DNA of 46,539 nucleotides, from the IMG/VR virus record IMGVR_UViG_3300032116_000359, positions 1 to 46,539 of that record; one strand, given 5' to 3'. The DNA is from a virus. Below, piece by piece: positions 11,901 through 20,061 of this stretch. The notes under the pieces were generated by a model. The model was not told the DNA's origin and did not search any database. It saw only the letters and a program-made list of their open reading frames with translations. A program made the translations under genes and the position numbers. Position 1 is the first letter of the stretch. Every line of letters starts with the position of its first letter.

Positions 11901-12300
11901 CAGGGCTAGCAAACTTCTGTTCACTTAAATTCTCTTCAACAATCTCCTTAGCTGTTTCAAGCTCTAAGTTTTGATTAAGATTTAGAAAGCTAATGATGTT
12001 GTTTACATCGTTAAAGCTTCTTCTCATCCTATCAATCTTGCCCAGGTCTAAACCACTATCTTGTAAAAAGTCAGCAATGATATCATTACTATTACTAGCT
12101 GTAATAAGTAATGTAGGCATATGTTGTACGTAGTCTAAAGCATTAGCCTGATCCTTAGTTTTGTTAAAGATTAGGTCATACACTTGCTTCATGTGCTGCT
12201 CTGGATTATACTTATCACCTCTATTTTTAGAGGCAATAATCTCTCCATACACCACCTTATACAATCCCTCAATCTGCTTTGCTGATAGTTTACAAGCCAT
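2959..12300 (-). CDS. giant zincin + crAss-like virion RNA polymerase fusion (3113 aa)
   Basis: Probable virion-packaged DNA-dependent RNA polymerase that would transcribe early phage genes after ejection. The key motif is DFDID at residues 2142-2146, preceded by RIPVQGYNSM at 2103-2112. This matches the DxDxD metal-binding loop of the double-psi beta-barrel core in crAss-like phage polymerases, which are related to QDE-1/YonO-type enzymes. HEGWH at 672-676 is a zincin metallopeptidase motif; crAss-like phages are known to place such a domain ahead of the polymerase. Known crAss-like vRNAPs are near 2200 aa, so this is an extended fusion. Residues about 2930-3113 form an extra C-terminal domain that I cannot name. 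The start is placed at ATG 12300 (MACKLSAKQIEG); a TTG at 12309 abuts the previous stop but is less likely. There are no stops in 9.3 kb. The polymerase call is good; peptidase activity is inferred. Confidence 0.85.
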   Translation of the reverse strand: MACKLSAKQIEGLYKVVYGEIIASKNRGDKYNPEQHMKQVYDLIFNKTKDQANALDYVQHMPTLLITASNSNDIIADFLQDSGLDLGKIDRMRRSFNDVNNIISFLNLNQNLELETAKEIVEENLSEQKFASPEEYETVEKQDEDLKKDFKAKPSTGYSLVNQEAQTYGGLKESDNVVDKDPKKQAYFALTRRLNTLISESGALNADNLKVDGFTGIFLMPVRASQVPFEELYESTQEYLNTDDEAGPRAMTKEQKMKAREEGNDILMVYTDSKGNQLYVDENGRLNKDGVGFLPYAAIRRVYTNEKGQPYLSTVQSITELSQKPGAAPVEDIAAERGQEIETLKRIRDYTVKNPDSPLLLSITSGRNGYVKENFSKKNKIADIALEEGFSPTYSPIDNGPYKKGGVYFTVKDYDFPVLLKRPTFGEIGLNTSLGELLFGDTLSNKEKADLLQQFAYSKQTSVVVRDNKLFIKQDEQLLDTTNPQDKQAFIDNIGKQVVNINKDLLSGSVMLPVMNQQGTAYELKKDKYSNFLANNFYTNLELNAENKIVKLNAYNVFQLNKTSQEKLYPTEAPKEETKGFDVQQETPTDQSIEALKNKLKNLGGLKKAALLDSEATDQQITAARRWYENSPLRNHIEFEALFNIVNSNARAEFTLAGITLFQGSNYTDLYHEGWHVFSQIFLTKQQKKALYNEARKLKGSFKTADGRTIGFSKALDVQLEEFLAEDFRKYVLSDGTKIIENRSTRNNIFSKIYNFLKALFTGQSIQSYLADQEAVGKVKELYDKLWIGDVNEYSPSLFNVQFNLLNKGIQTLDAKPSENKGLTYQESMILNESVDSLISSILSEQGMNVGVMVTHPEVMGYVYAAVKTRLQELRSKTEDPAAQKILDFGIENWGDYNKIVSGEEKNGVIAFHKLRSAYLSFDEKFDDATIDEKEDTQGIEELGKDEDNKLAKSDAELAEQFGTNAFERKGNENSILAIASGETVYMVKSLPALDRKGNPQLNILGVPKLVDFNKTWGILINSVAGSIDKSDMYYKLLKASSTFPELKPLVQDVTIGGQTQVARLPRPTDKVNNETDDVFYRMWTAFYRDFSVYKIPIKEVQVIKEVNGTGINRTNTGKFQVRFVESEPVFQQVEKNFTNYFQTAPKGKYVKTSTTGENELDLDNIVRDFPKNTLFQGDNYFRFLRAIGFYMTDNALVKENLLKTRRSIDFIHSAIMKMQKDKVSVTNPMAALEAESGNRKKILTIEGQYSTRYNNNAITNVDGNTEYDLSLNNGITQVAKELNDARKTQYSEVIKQPHMAHLDTTRNPSAKYSVLLNSLFDLPITYKQVDVSNKGFRRKVNGENVTIEIENLNGIKNIVSEATSNVQSNEGGIKTLSLDPNSKMLMDLHMLLEAGVMELTRRGSKSSAFGAHVSDINTEFNANDKTLYVSTGLFADPVKGKNAAVQLLKEKLAAEMERIAIVKSDPEFNNIINFTERAKTFQIFDDILSPELKKELIEAANADDSYSIVNSPKFSERISEGISNYLEKLYLENKEIYDEMAFLSDQMKTKIRRLAEKDANKKNLKNSEVEEIALRSFTFNAFFHNLEIISLFDGDYATFNHDKEEYSKRSSYVTSTGRVFSADESDFAFISNLGRAYANKIGAPERKFDSVLNTVVFRDVQLKSKYFDTYVKALVKSGMSKQEAEKTLKPYTEMKEGDAQGWLTFDTYRILSLLQNEWSAQQNNLYNKIIKGEEVDPVEIAQFFPPRKFQYSGPLQTSKLHIPAFHKFSLAPLIPSVIKGTELETIHDNLVRQGVDYALFESGSKLATLTTDGKADQFYENDNYDERTVKAWKEGDPEYKKNPVFIQYLKSQVDINDEWKNKTIFSTQLRVLIINNLYKNGIPLNQGFNKLVTELEGLLNTLQKYKKQELLDEIGWTTDKNGEPKGDVTKLVSFVRNQLTRQDLADHDIEFIDVNESGNAVKNDLSFSLNAEKIEKLLNAIVVKRLVRQKLNGEQLIQVSGAGFESRSKFRKASEEEMLKYKGTNDLPTYMPGAGKNGATTAMKVKMAMKGDYYKLLELNSVKEYATKYKIPALQALNELLKNENWLNDGDNRKLITMVGVRIPVQGYNSMEFMEVYEFLPEEAGNILIPPSEIVAKAGSDFDIDKLTIFQPNYSSSKPFATYSKGDNVKGTENKIIESIREILEHPDNFADLIRPNDVDLVKGVADQLEGENIQGYDKYNNKSQGVITKTKNGKSTKLISPTRGLEPRYNYDKHAANNIGKKTLGIGAVDNKYSAILKRIGLYLNQNYTYTTASGKSHTRRARIAMDHNSVTVDGKSVISLSDIDTKTKEKISDLIGQLMNGWVDVEKDAWIFNINGNSVAGPVMLFLLEAGVDFKTAAYFISQPLIIDYVKQRYRADSPFYDASGEGLNKGRGLNKYNIRKDMVSEYVEPIETYINKQGQEVEKFSAQILYDDYIGKQVSTSLTFTPEQLLANIKSKAKNSTISKQTLLHFFELEDMMRELTKIKLTMNVDTAPSKSFADAHMRKAKIDALNETDIVDISMFDKIKNETPISSFFVQDFQLNLFAPVMKTRINKAINDYISEKVADRSYESMFPDPQSFTAAFSNDITLYILQNAMKGVDLSSIKEYNSLLVTKGIPTEKVQLKYGAFVKDGVMYVDPEQIQLDYNSKAFAKDTYKKRGLHVLDAETFNTPGNVESGFQEYARFVLEREYQRSVIPVEKGESREKYEERIANRALETTFNFHTLFKSKDNVASKFQEIALEKTTDNKTLADEYMIFDQVSAVGTKGQKGLKTLKLKSSKLDRDMKNVLHENLIRLADPGTIKVGDARKNLEISRFFRRLILAEFMRAGITKTSDSLAPILPTETISRLLEQPVKDLTESGVIQSREFLNNYYEMFRSNWNLSKKSTRNRLRNYLKPKGLEVSNEKVADESTPGPITESKTGALVFTAPTSQKSVINLLSQNPSYMFVYPVNSAGTIEEMSKKYKDAGNSLPIPVKAGSRDKAWTDATYDENIKQINEALNTIQDQIDSGSNVVFPAEGLTTYIDAKDGAKDIMRSQAPRTFDYLATELYKRFKYVHPEAEKMLGFRKEFQADQPITDEQVDEFMKKCFGE

Positions 12301-12309
12301 AGTTATCAA

Positions 12310-15300
12310 TTAAATATCACAACCAAGTAAGTCTAACAAATCATTATTATTATCACTATTGTCCGTCTTCTTAGAATCTAACATTTCTTTTTCAATATCC
12401 TTTATTTTAGAAGCATTATTTTTAAAATCTTCTAAACTATCACGGGACTCTTTGATAGTCTCCTGGTCTGCTTTAGAAACTGTCACCTCTTCAGAAACTG
12501 GTTCCACCTTAACAATCTTCTTTTTCTCCACGGTAGTTAGATTTTTTCTAAGATTTTCGGCATCAATAGTTTCTACAACACCTTTTGGAGATCCCACCAT
12601 CTTTACATTGACGGTATTTTTCTTTGCATTAGTGCTTGTAACCCAACCCTTTCTGCCGTCAGTAAAGGTAACATAATCTCCTTTAACTAAATCAGTTGGG
12701 TTCATATTTCCAAGCATCTCATTACGACGTTGTTCCACTAATGCTAATACATCTCTAGAAGATATCTTACCGTCTGCAACAAGTTCTAATAGATTAGCTG
12801 TAGCTGTAGTGTTATCATTAAGTTTAGTGTTAGGCATCTCTCTTAATGAAGACACAGAGTCTAAAATAGATTTTGCTTTTTCTGTTCCAGATGTTTCTTC
12901 TACAACCACCTCAACAGGCTGAGCTTCTTCTAAACTAGCTAATTCTTCTTTTAATTCTTTAAGCTCTTGCTTATATAACTCAATATCCTTTTGAGATCGA
13001 ACAATAGCAGCATTACTATCTGTATTGTTCATAAAACGATAGGTAGTCTGAATTTGATCTTCAAGACGAGAAATGTTTTTCTGTATTTCTGCTTTACGAT
13101 CTATAGCAACAGGTTCAGCTTTTTCTAAAGTAAATAAATCATCTACACTTGCAAGAGCAGGTGGAGGAGTTATTTTACCTTCTTTTATAATAAAATCTGT
13201 AACTAGATTATAACGTTCTAAAACCTGATCTGCAAGTTGTTTATATTCTGCGTCTGTAATATCACGTTCACCAAGTACAGCTACTCTAGCACCCATTAAA
13301 TCTTTGCTTCCTAATATATTAATTTTTTTACCTCTATTTGAAATTGGTACATAAAGTATGTTATTAACAGGGACATAATTAATAAGAACAGCACCAGCTG
13401 CGTACTCCATTTTAACCCTAGGGTCTTTAGTTGTATGACCACTTTTTAAAGTTTCATTATCAATTTCTAGTATTAACTTCCATCCGTTAATAGCTTTTGT
13501 AGACTGATTAAATTCTTTAATGATTTTAAGAGCCTCCGCTTTATAGTTTGGTTGGTCTATTATATCTGTAATTTTTCTTTCAACGTCGTTTAATCCTTTA
13601 AGAAACGGAGTTATTTTAGCAAAAGATTCTTCTTTTGAAGAAGTAGAAAACTCTGGAATTACAAGTTCAATAGGACCAGTAGGTGTAGGGGTTGCAGTAG
13701 GCTCAGCAGGTTTAGCTCCTTCTAAAGCAGTTAGTTCTGCATCATATTTAGCATTAATCTGGTTAAAAAGATTAGCTTTTTCTGCTACCTCCCCATTTCT
13801 ATCAAAATTAAAATAAGGTTGTCTTTTTGCTACTGGATCATTCGGACTAGCATATCCACTATCTTTGTAATAACTTAATTGTTCCTTACTGAAGTTTTGA
13901 TCTAACTCTTCTTTTCTTCTTCTTTCTATATCAGCTCTAGCATCTGTAGAAACACTAACGGGTTTATACTCTGTTATATCTTCTTTCTTAATATCTTCTA
14001 GCATCTGTGGATAAGATGCAGCATGCCTATCTATTGTTTCATCAGATACATTTGCCCTGTTAACTCCTGCTGCAATATCCGCTTTTATTCTTTGTTTAGC
14101 CAATTCAACATTTAAAGGCATTAGCTTATACTGAATATTAGCACCAGGTATTGCTTTTTTAATAGCCTCTATAAATGGTCTTCTTTTTTCTTTAGTTAAA
14201 TTGGTGGTATCAAAGACTACCTGTTTACCATTCTTTACAGCTTCTATTGCTCTTTTAGCAGCTTCAATATAAATTTCCTTATCTTTAGATTTATCATTTA
14301 TATCTCCTGTAAACTCAATTCTCATGTCATCAGGAGAAATGATTACTAAATTTTCTTGAGGTAAACTTTTTATAAAAGTAGATTTTCCACTTCCAGAAGT
14401 TCCTATGGGTAAAATAACATTAGCTTTAGCACCATCTGTAGAAACAGGAGCTGTTGGTGTGGGAGCAGGTGTTGGAGTAGGTTCTGCTGGTTTAATAGCA
14501 GGAGCAGGTGTAACAGCAGCAGCACCCTTCTTCTGCTCAGCTTCATACTGAGCTTTAATATTAGCAGCCTTAGCTGATGTCTCTACATACTCATCATATG
14601 TAATATCAGCCTCAGGATTATTATCTATGTATTCATTATAAGCAGCCTCAAGTCTAGAAGCTAAATCTGCAGGTACTACTTCTTTCTTCTTAGCTTTTTT
14701 CTCCTCAGGTTTTTCTTCTTCAGGCTGAATCTGTTGCTCAGCTATTTTTTTCTTCTCTTCTTCATCCTGTTGAGCTTGTTCTTGAGCTTCTTGTTCAGCT
14801 AACTTATCCTGTCTAAGTTTAACAAATATCTCAATAGCATCTTTAGCCTTCTCCACTCTAGGATCTGTTTCACTCAAAGGTTCTCCGCTCACTAAATCTA
14901 AAAACTGTGTAGGAGAAGCTCCTTCAAAAACCATTGCTTGAAGTTCCTCATCTGTCAACTTTACTCCAAGTTGAGCAATATACTCTGTGAGCTTATTAAA
15001 TTCATTAATAGAAAGAAATTCATCAAAAGCATTAGCCATTAACTTTTCTCTCTGCTCATACATGTTTCTGTATGTCTCATTTATAATTGTAGCATGTCTA
15101 GCAAACATTTCAGGATTGGTCAGTCCATTTACATTCTGTAAATAATTCTGAGCATCCTTACCTAAACTATAAATGTCTAATATTTTTTTGAAAGAGTCAT
15201 CTATCTTACCTTCAAAAACATATGCATCATTGTTAATGTTAGCAATTGCTTTTAGGTATTCTTTATAAGCATCACGTAACGGTGCTATAGCTTCCTCATT

Positions 15301-18021
15301 AAAAGGAATTTCAAACTGTCCGTTTTCATTTACGTTAGTCTGACTCTTTAATCCAGCTTGATATCTCTCTAATGCATTAGAGTATTTAACTAAAGCTTCT
15401 AGCTTAGTTCTTTTTTTAGCAGCAAGTTCTTTTTGTTTAGGGTCATCAGACTGCTCTAACATTTTTATTTCATCACCAAGAATCTTGATCTCATTATTCA
15501 TAAGATCATTATTTTGTAATACTGTGATGTCTGTAGCAGAAGCAGATGCAACTGGTCTATTTGTAGACAAGTCTGACATCAAACCTTGTAATCTCTGTGT
15601 AGCTCTGTTAAATCCAAACTGTGAAGCAATGATTAACTTCTTAGCATCTTCATAAGCCTTATAAGCTAACACCTCATTTACATACTTGTCCCCGTTTGTC
15701 TTTTTATATTTCTTAGGGTTAAAAGGATTAGAGAATTGAGAATTTACTTTTCCATATACATCCTTAATCTCGTTAGCCCTAGTTATATATTCGTTTAGTT
15801 TATCTTTAGCTTTAGTACCATCTTGTAAGTTAAAGGCTGAGGCAAGCTCTACATCAGAAAGCTTACCCATATCTTCTAATGCATTAATAACTAAATCAAA
15901 GGTCTTAGTATCTAATGCTGTAAAAATGTGATCAAACGTTTTCTCATCTTTAGAGTCATAGAAAGTTTTATCATCATCATTTAACTCAGCCTCAGACATG
16001 TTTAAGTTTGCTCTGTACTGATTAACCACACTTTCTTTTCTACGTGAAAAGAACTTTTCAGGGTCAGCCATAATTCCATTTATTGCATTTATGGCATCTG
16101 TCTTTAAAGTGGCTTTCTGTTTAAGATATGCATCATATCTTTCTTTTCTAAACTTCTGGTTGTACATCCTACCTAATCCATTCACAGTACCAAAAATAGT
16201 ATTCTGTACAAGTTTTGTACCTCCTCCCATCAAGAAACCATTTAAGAAAATCTCAGCTCCTTGTGGAGACCAGATGTTTTCTTTAGCAGCACCCCACACC
16301 ATACTTCTTGCATAGTCTTCCCCACCTAATGCAGGGTTCTTATATACATTATTGTAGTAGTTTGCAATAGATGCTCCTGCAGTTTCTTGTAAACTTTCCT
16401 GTACACCTTCTGCAAAATTTGCTTTAGTGTAGTTAATAAAGTTTCCTAAGTATGCTTTTGGAGTTTTAATTAATCCTTTAGCTCTTGAAGCAAAACCTTG
16501 AACGGATTCTGAGAAAGTTCTGCTAGCAGCGTCATAAGATATTTGTTTAGCTACTGATTTTCTAGTTGCTTGTTCTGCAGCATCTAATGCATTATCTAAC
16601 GCTCTAAACTTAAACAGCCCATCAAATACCAATCTGTTAGAAAGATAAATGATAGGTACATTTACAAGAGTGTCTAGCTTACCTGCTTTTTCAGCATTCT
16701 GATAGATTGTAGCCCATCCGTTTTGATCAGGTAATTGACCATTATGAGTCTTCATATAGTAGTCAAGCTGCTCGTCAAGCACTTGATTGTACACTCCACC
16801 ACCTTCTAACTGAGCTTCACTAACAGCAAATAATCCTTCTCTTATATCTCTATAGAAGCTACCAAAAGCACTAGATGCTTTAGCAAAGTTACTTAAATTA
16901 GCATATGTACCTGTCCCTTGTCCAATCTCGGATAGAGTTTTTGTAGTTCCTCTAAAAGGATTTACAATATTAACTGCACCTTTTCCAAGAAGTAAACCTC
17001 CGGTTTTTACACCTGTATAAAATTTTCTAGCGTTGTTTATATCCTTAAAAGACTTAAGAATACCAAACCCACCCTTAAGTACTTGTGCACCACCACCAAG
17101 AGAGGTTTGTCTAAGACCAGCTTTAGCAACTTCTGTTGCTCTACGTAAAGCACTTAAACGTTCTCCAGCTCTTGCTATGTTTGTTCCAGTACGTGCAGCT
17201 GCTGCACCACCTGCACCACCACCTGTAGCAGTTGTTATTAAACCTAAAGCAAATTCTTCAGCTAAGACGTTTGCAACAATACCAATTGAATAAGCCATGT
17301 TTAGAGAAAAGTTAGATATTTTCCCCATGGCTGTTTCTTTTGAAGACATGCCAAGGCTCATGGCCTTTTCATACTGTTGAGCAGCTTCTCGATCAGGATC
17401 AAAAAGTCCTGATTCTCCTGTAAAGTAATTACTAATTGTTCTATAGTTACTTACAAAAGCTGATCCAAATAAACTTCCCCATTGACCAGTCATTCTTTTA
17501 AAATCCTGCCACCCAGTAGTGTTCTCATTAAATCTTTCTTCGTTATTTTCTAATGGGTTGAAACCAATCTTATTAAATGTACTTTGTCCATATCCTCTAT
17601 ATCTGTCTACATTACTAGTGTATTGATCAAATGTATAAGCTCCATAAGCAAGCATTGGATCTCTATAACTTTCAACTTTAGCGGGGGCAGTTTCACTAAA
17701 ATTTTTTAAACTTTGTCTTTGTTTATTTGACAAGTTTACAAGATCATTCATTGTCATTTTAGGCTTCTGTGCAGGGACAGGATCACCAGGTCCCCCACCT
17801 TGATTACTAATAGACGTTCCTGTATTATTTTCAGGAGTTTTTTTAATGTTGTCTACATTAAAACCAGCCAAATCTCCAAAAGGATCTTCAGCAGTGCTAA
17901 AGTCAAGCTCTGCACCATTTACTTGACTATTCTCAACTTCTGAAGCCACCATTTGATTAGCAGCTTCAAAGTCATTAGAAACAGTCTGATCGTTTAAACC
18001 AAATGTATTCTCTAAAGCCAT
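12310..18021 (-). CDS. giant ejection/internal virion protein with embedded P-loop polynucleotide-kinase-like domain (1903 aa)
   Basis: Not recognised as a whole. Residues about 235-276 are a hydrophobic, then Gly/Ala-rich stretch (LITTATGGGAGGAAAA) that could interact with a membrane. Residues about 600-1130 are long and helical, ending in a highly charged Glu/Lys/Gln run, then Pro/Thr linkers. At 1207-1215 is a perfect Walker A, GTSGSGKST, followed by SPDDMR, DTTNLTKEKR and a helical lid-like segment. This resembles the kinase domain of T4 polynucleotide kinase or other AAA_33/zeta-toxin P-loop kinases. Near the C-terminus (about residues 1770-1825) DLVKGDYVTFTDGRKGWV resembles an SH3/KOW-like barrel. 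The start ATG overlaps the upstream TAA (TAATG), implying translational coupling. It sits between other large virion-type proteins and the virion polymerase, so it is probably packaged. The kinase substrate (RNA/DNA end, nucleotide or UDP-sugar) is unknown. Confidence 0.75.
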   Translation of the reverse strand: MALENTFGLNDQTVSNDFEAANQMVASEVENSQVNGAELDFSTAEDPFGDLAGFNVDNIKKTPENNTGTSISNQGGGPGDPVPAQKPKMTMNDLVNLSNKQRQSLKNFSETAPAKVESYRDPMLAYGAYTFDQYTSNVDRYRGYGQSTFNKIGFNPLENNEERFNENTTGWQDFKRMTGQWGSLFGSAFVSNYRTISNYFTGESGLFDPDREAAQQYEKAMSLGMSSKETAMGKISNFSLNMAYSIGIVANVLAEEFALGLITTATGGGAGGAAAARTGTNIARAGERLSALRRATEVAKAGLRQTSLGGGAQVLKGGFGILKSFKDINNARKFYTGVKTGGLLLGKGAVNIVNPFRGTTKTLSEIGQGTGTYANLSNFAKASSAFGSFYRDIREGLFAVSEAQLEGGGVYNQVLDEQLDYYMKTHNGQLPDQNGWATIYQNAEKAGKLDTLVNVPIIYLSNRLVFDGLFKFRALDNALDAAEQATRKSVAKQISYDAASRTFSESVQGFASRAKGLIKTPKAYLGNFINYTKANFAEGVQESLQETAGASIANYYNNVYKNPALGGEDYARSMVWGAAKENIWSPQGAEIFLNGFLMGGGTKLVQNTIFGTVNGLGRMYNQKFRKERYDAYLKQKATLKTDAINAINGIMADPEKFFSRRKESVVNQYRANLNMSEAELNDDDKTFYDSKDEKTFDHIFTALDTKTFDLVINALEDMGKLSDVELASAFNLQDGTKAKDKLNEYITRANEIKDVYGKVNSQFSNPFNPKKYKKTNGDKYVNEVLAYKAYEDAKKLIIASQFGFNRATQRLQGLMSDLSTNRPVASASATDITVLQNNDLMNNEIKILGDEIKMLEQSDDPKQKELAAKKRTKLEALVKYSNALERYQAGLKSQTNVNENGQFEIPFNEEAIAPLRDAYKEYLKAIANINNDAYVFEGKIDDSFKKILDIYSLGKDAQNYLQNVNGLTNPEMFARHATIINETYRNMYEQREKLMANAFDEFLSINEFNKLTEYIAQLGVKLTDEELQAMVFEGASPTQFLDLVSGEPLSETDPRVEKAKDAIEIFVKLRQDKLAEQEAQEQAQQDEEEKKKIAEQQIQPEEEKPEEKKAKKKEVVPADLASRLEAAYNEYIDNNPEADITYDEYVETSAKAANIKAQYEAEQKKGAAAVTPAPAIKPAEPTPTPAPTPTAPVSTDGAKANVILPIGTSGSGKSTFIKSLPQENLVIISPDDMRIEFTGDINDKSKDKEIYIEAAKRAIEAVKNGKQVVFDTTNLTKEKRRPFIEAIKKAIPGANIQYKLMPLNVELAKQRIKADIAAGVNRANVSDETIDRHAASYPQMLEDIKKEDITEYKPVSVSTDARADIERRRKEELDQNFSKEQLSYYKDSGYASPNDPVAKRQPYFNFDRNGEVAEKANLFNQINAKYDAELTALEGAKPAEPTATPTPTGPIELVIPEFSTSSKEESFAKITPFLKGLNDVERKITDIIDQPNYKAEALKIIKEFNQSTKAINGWKLILEIDNETLKSGHTTKDPRVKMEYAAGAVLINYVPVNNILYVPISNRGKKINILGSKDLMGARVAVLGERDITDAEYKQLADQVLERYNLVTDFIIKEGKITPPPALASVDDLFTLEKAEPVAIDRKAEIQKNISRLEDQIQTTYRFMNNTDSNAAIVRSQKDIELYKQELKELKEELASLEEAQPVEVVVEETSGTEKAKSILDSVSSLREMPNTKLNDNTTATANLLELVADGKISSRDVLALVEQRRNEMLGNMNPTDLVKGDYVTFTDGRKGWVTSTNAKKNTVNVKMVGSPKGVVETIDAENLRKNLTTVEKKKIVKVEPVSEEVTVSKADQETIKESRDSLEDFKNNASKIKDIEKEMLDSKKTDNSDNNNDLLDLLGCDI

Positions 18022-20051
18022 TACTCTTGGGGTTGTTGTAATTTAGCAGGATCTTTAACAGCTCTCATTGCATCAACAGCTTCTTTTAGCTGTTTGTTTA
18101 AAATATAATTTTGCTGTAGTACTGGTAAGATTTGTTCTCTAAGATAACCGTCAATATCTGTAGCTCTGTCATATTTAAATACTTTTGGCTTTAGACTAAT
18201 AGTATCAAAGTTATAAGTATCAGGTCTAAAGTTAACTACATAACCTGCCACTCTAACACTATCATCTGCTTGCTTAGTAAGTTCAATATTACCTGCTCCT
18301 TTAAAAGGTAGGGTGACATCTGAGTTCATATTTAAAAGAGATTCAACACCAGATACGGTTGTTGACTCTTTAAATTTAATTCCTAAGTTAGTTTTCTTAG
18401 AACTAAGATTTGCAGGAATATATATTGTAAACCCATCTGTTGCAATCTCTGGATTTTCTTTAACAATTTTACCATCCTCACCTTTAGTACCGCCACTATA
18501 TTTACTTTGATTAAAGTAGTCATTAGTAATTTTTATATGGAAAGCATGGTATTTTTGTTCTCCACCGACAATTCCCTGAAAAGATACACTACCAGCAAAC
18601 TTATGTGACTTATGTCTTTTTTGAGCATCTGTATACTTTTCACCAGGTATTTGTATATCTTCTAAAACAAGTTTCATCACTTCAGCTATAGCTTCTTTTT
18701 CACTATCAGAATCAGGAACATCTCCCCCAACTTTTCCAAAGCTAGCTGTTGCACCACTCTCAGGATCAGTCATTAAGGATGCAAGTGTTATAAACTCTCT
18801 AATCTGAGGTTTAAAAACAATGTTACCACTTCTGTCTTTCCACTTCATATCAGAAAAGTTAAAATCAAAAGCTCCTGTAGGACTTTGTTTATCACCACCT
18901 TTCTGACTAGTTAACATTCCCTCTTCATCTGCACCAATATAAATACTTTTAGTTTTTTCTTCATTATAATACTTCTTTAAATTACCTAGCACACTTTCGT
19001 ATGAATTAGATTTAACTGCTTTGTCAAGTTTCTTTTGTTTATTAAGAAGAGATTGATATTCTTCAAAATCTTCTCTAGTGTTAAGAGACCAAACAGGTCT
19101 ATTATCATTACCACCTGCATAACCTTGCCTTATTCCTTTAGTGGTTTGTCCGTAAAATCGATTGTAAAGACTGTTTGAATCTAACAAAGGATTACCCTGA
19201 GCAAGCTGTCTGTTTATTTCACGTTGATCAGCCTGCAATTCAGTTTCATCTACAAATCTTCTTTGTGACGGAAGATATACACGAGTGTTTCTTAACTTGG
19301 TTAAATCACTTAAAAAACCTTTTGTTCTTATATCCTCATATTTCTGTTTAATAACTTTATCAAACTGTTCTTTTGTTCTTAAGTTACCTTTTTCATCAAA
19401 TAAAGCTTGATGAAAATTAAACTCATAATCATATGGATTTTCTGTATTAGCATCAGCTCCAACAGCCATTTCTCTAAAGTTATTATCAAATTTATTTTTT
19501 TGAACATTATACTTTGCAGATAGTTCTAATGAATTATAATTATTCATTTTTAAGTTCCAACTTGTTTCTGCATCAAGATTTGGATCGTCTTCAAATTGAG
19601 CAGCCTGTTCTAATAGTTGTTTAGCCTGCTTTTTATCTTCTTTAAATATTTTAGAAAATTCTGATAGAGGGATTTGCCTTCCATTTATAGATGGGAGCTT
19701 ACCTAATGTTTGAAATATAGTAGTGGCATATTCAGTATTTAACTGAGTAACCTGATCTTGAATTTTAGTTAAATAATTAGTATTTAAATCAAACATGTCC
19801 TCCTTTCTATACTCTTGCTTTTCTTGCCCACCAGCAACAGCTCCTTCAAAACTTCCTTTATATCCTGGAATTGTAGGAGGAAGAGGTTGTGGAGGAGCGG
19901 TTGTTGTTGTATCAACAGTATTAGCTGTAACGACAGGAGCTTGGTTGTTTTGTTCAAACTCAAGACCTTGTGGTTGAGCAGTAGTTTGATCCTGTGGACT
20001 AGGCATAGGATCAAACATATCTTGTAAAAAGTTTTCAGAGATTAGTGCCAT
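18021..20051 (-). CDS. uncharacterised virion-internal/structural protein (676 aa)
   Basis: I do not recognise the family. The protein starts MALISENFLQDMFDP, has a Gln/Pro/Thr-rich low-complexity stretch in the first 70 residues, then a helical, Lys/Asp/Asn-rich region with frequent NxxYN patterns, and from about residue 370 a beta-richer part (for example GSVSFQGIVGGEQKYHAF). It ends in Gln/Pro-rich PAKLQQPQE. There are no signal peptide, membrane segments or enzyme motifs. It lies 10 bases after the 473-aa gene and overlaps the next start by one base (TAATG), so it is co-translated with the 1903-aa protein. The position between tail genes and giant proteins is where crAss-like phages keep internal cargo proteins; that role is inferred from context only. 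Confidence 0.7.
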   Translation of the reverse strand: MALISENFLQDMFDPMPSPQDQTTAQPQGLEFEQNNQAPVVTANTVDTTTTAPPQPLPPTIPGYKGSFEGAVAGGQEKQEYRKEDMFDLNTNYLTKIQDQVTQLNTEYATTIFQTLGKLPSINGRQIPLSEFSKIFKEDKKQAKQLLEQAAQFEDDPNLDAETSWNLKMNNYNSLELSAKYNVQKNKFDNNFREMAVGADANTENPYDYEFNFHQALFDEKGNLRTKEQFDKVIKQKYEDIRTKGFLSDLTKLRNTRVYLPSQRRFVDETELQADQREINRQLAQGNPLLDSNSLYNRFYGQTTKGIRQGYAGGNDNRPVWSLNTREDFEEYQSLLNKQKKLDKAVKSNSYESVLGNLKKYYNEEKTKSIYIGADEEGMLTSQKGGDKQSPTGAFDFNFSDMKWKDRSGNIVFKPQIREFITLASLMTDPESGATASFGKVGGDVPDSDSEKEAIAEVMKLVLEDIQIPGEKYTDAQKRHKSHKFAGSVSFQGIVGGEQKYHAFHIKITNDYFNQSKYSGGTKGEDGKIVKENPEIATDGFTIYIPANLSSKKTNLGIKFKESTTVSGVESLLNMNSDVTLPFKGAGNIELTKQADDSVRVAGYVVNFRPDTYNFDTISLKPKVFKYDRATDIDGYLREQILPVLQQNYILNKQLKEAVDAMRAVKDPAKLQQPQE

Positions 20052-20061
20052 AATTTAAAAA

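Noticed and set aside
12301-12309. TTG start for the polymerase gene (3 codons upstream)
   Set aside because: It directly abuts the upstream stop and would add Met-Ile-Thr before a good ATG and the expected MACKL start; ATG 12300 is preferred.
13972-14430. A zeta-toxin/antitoxin pair
   Set aside because: The P-loop domain is internal to a 1903-aa protein and no antitoxin-sized partner gene lies next to it; a polynucleotide-kinase-like role is at least as likely.
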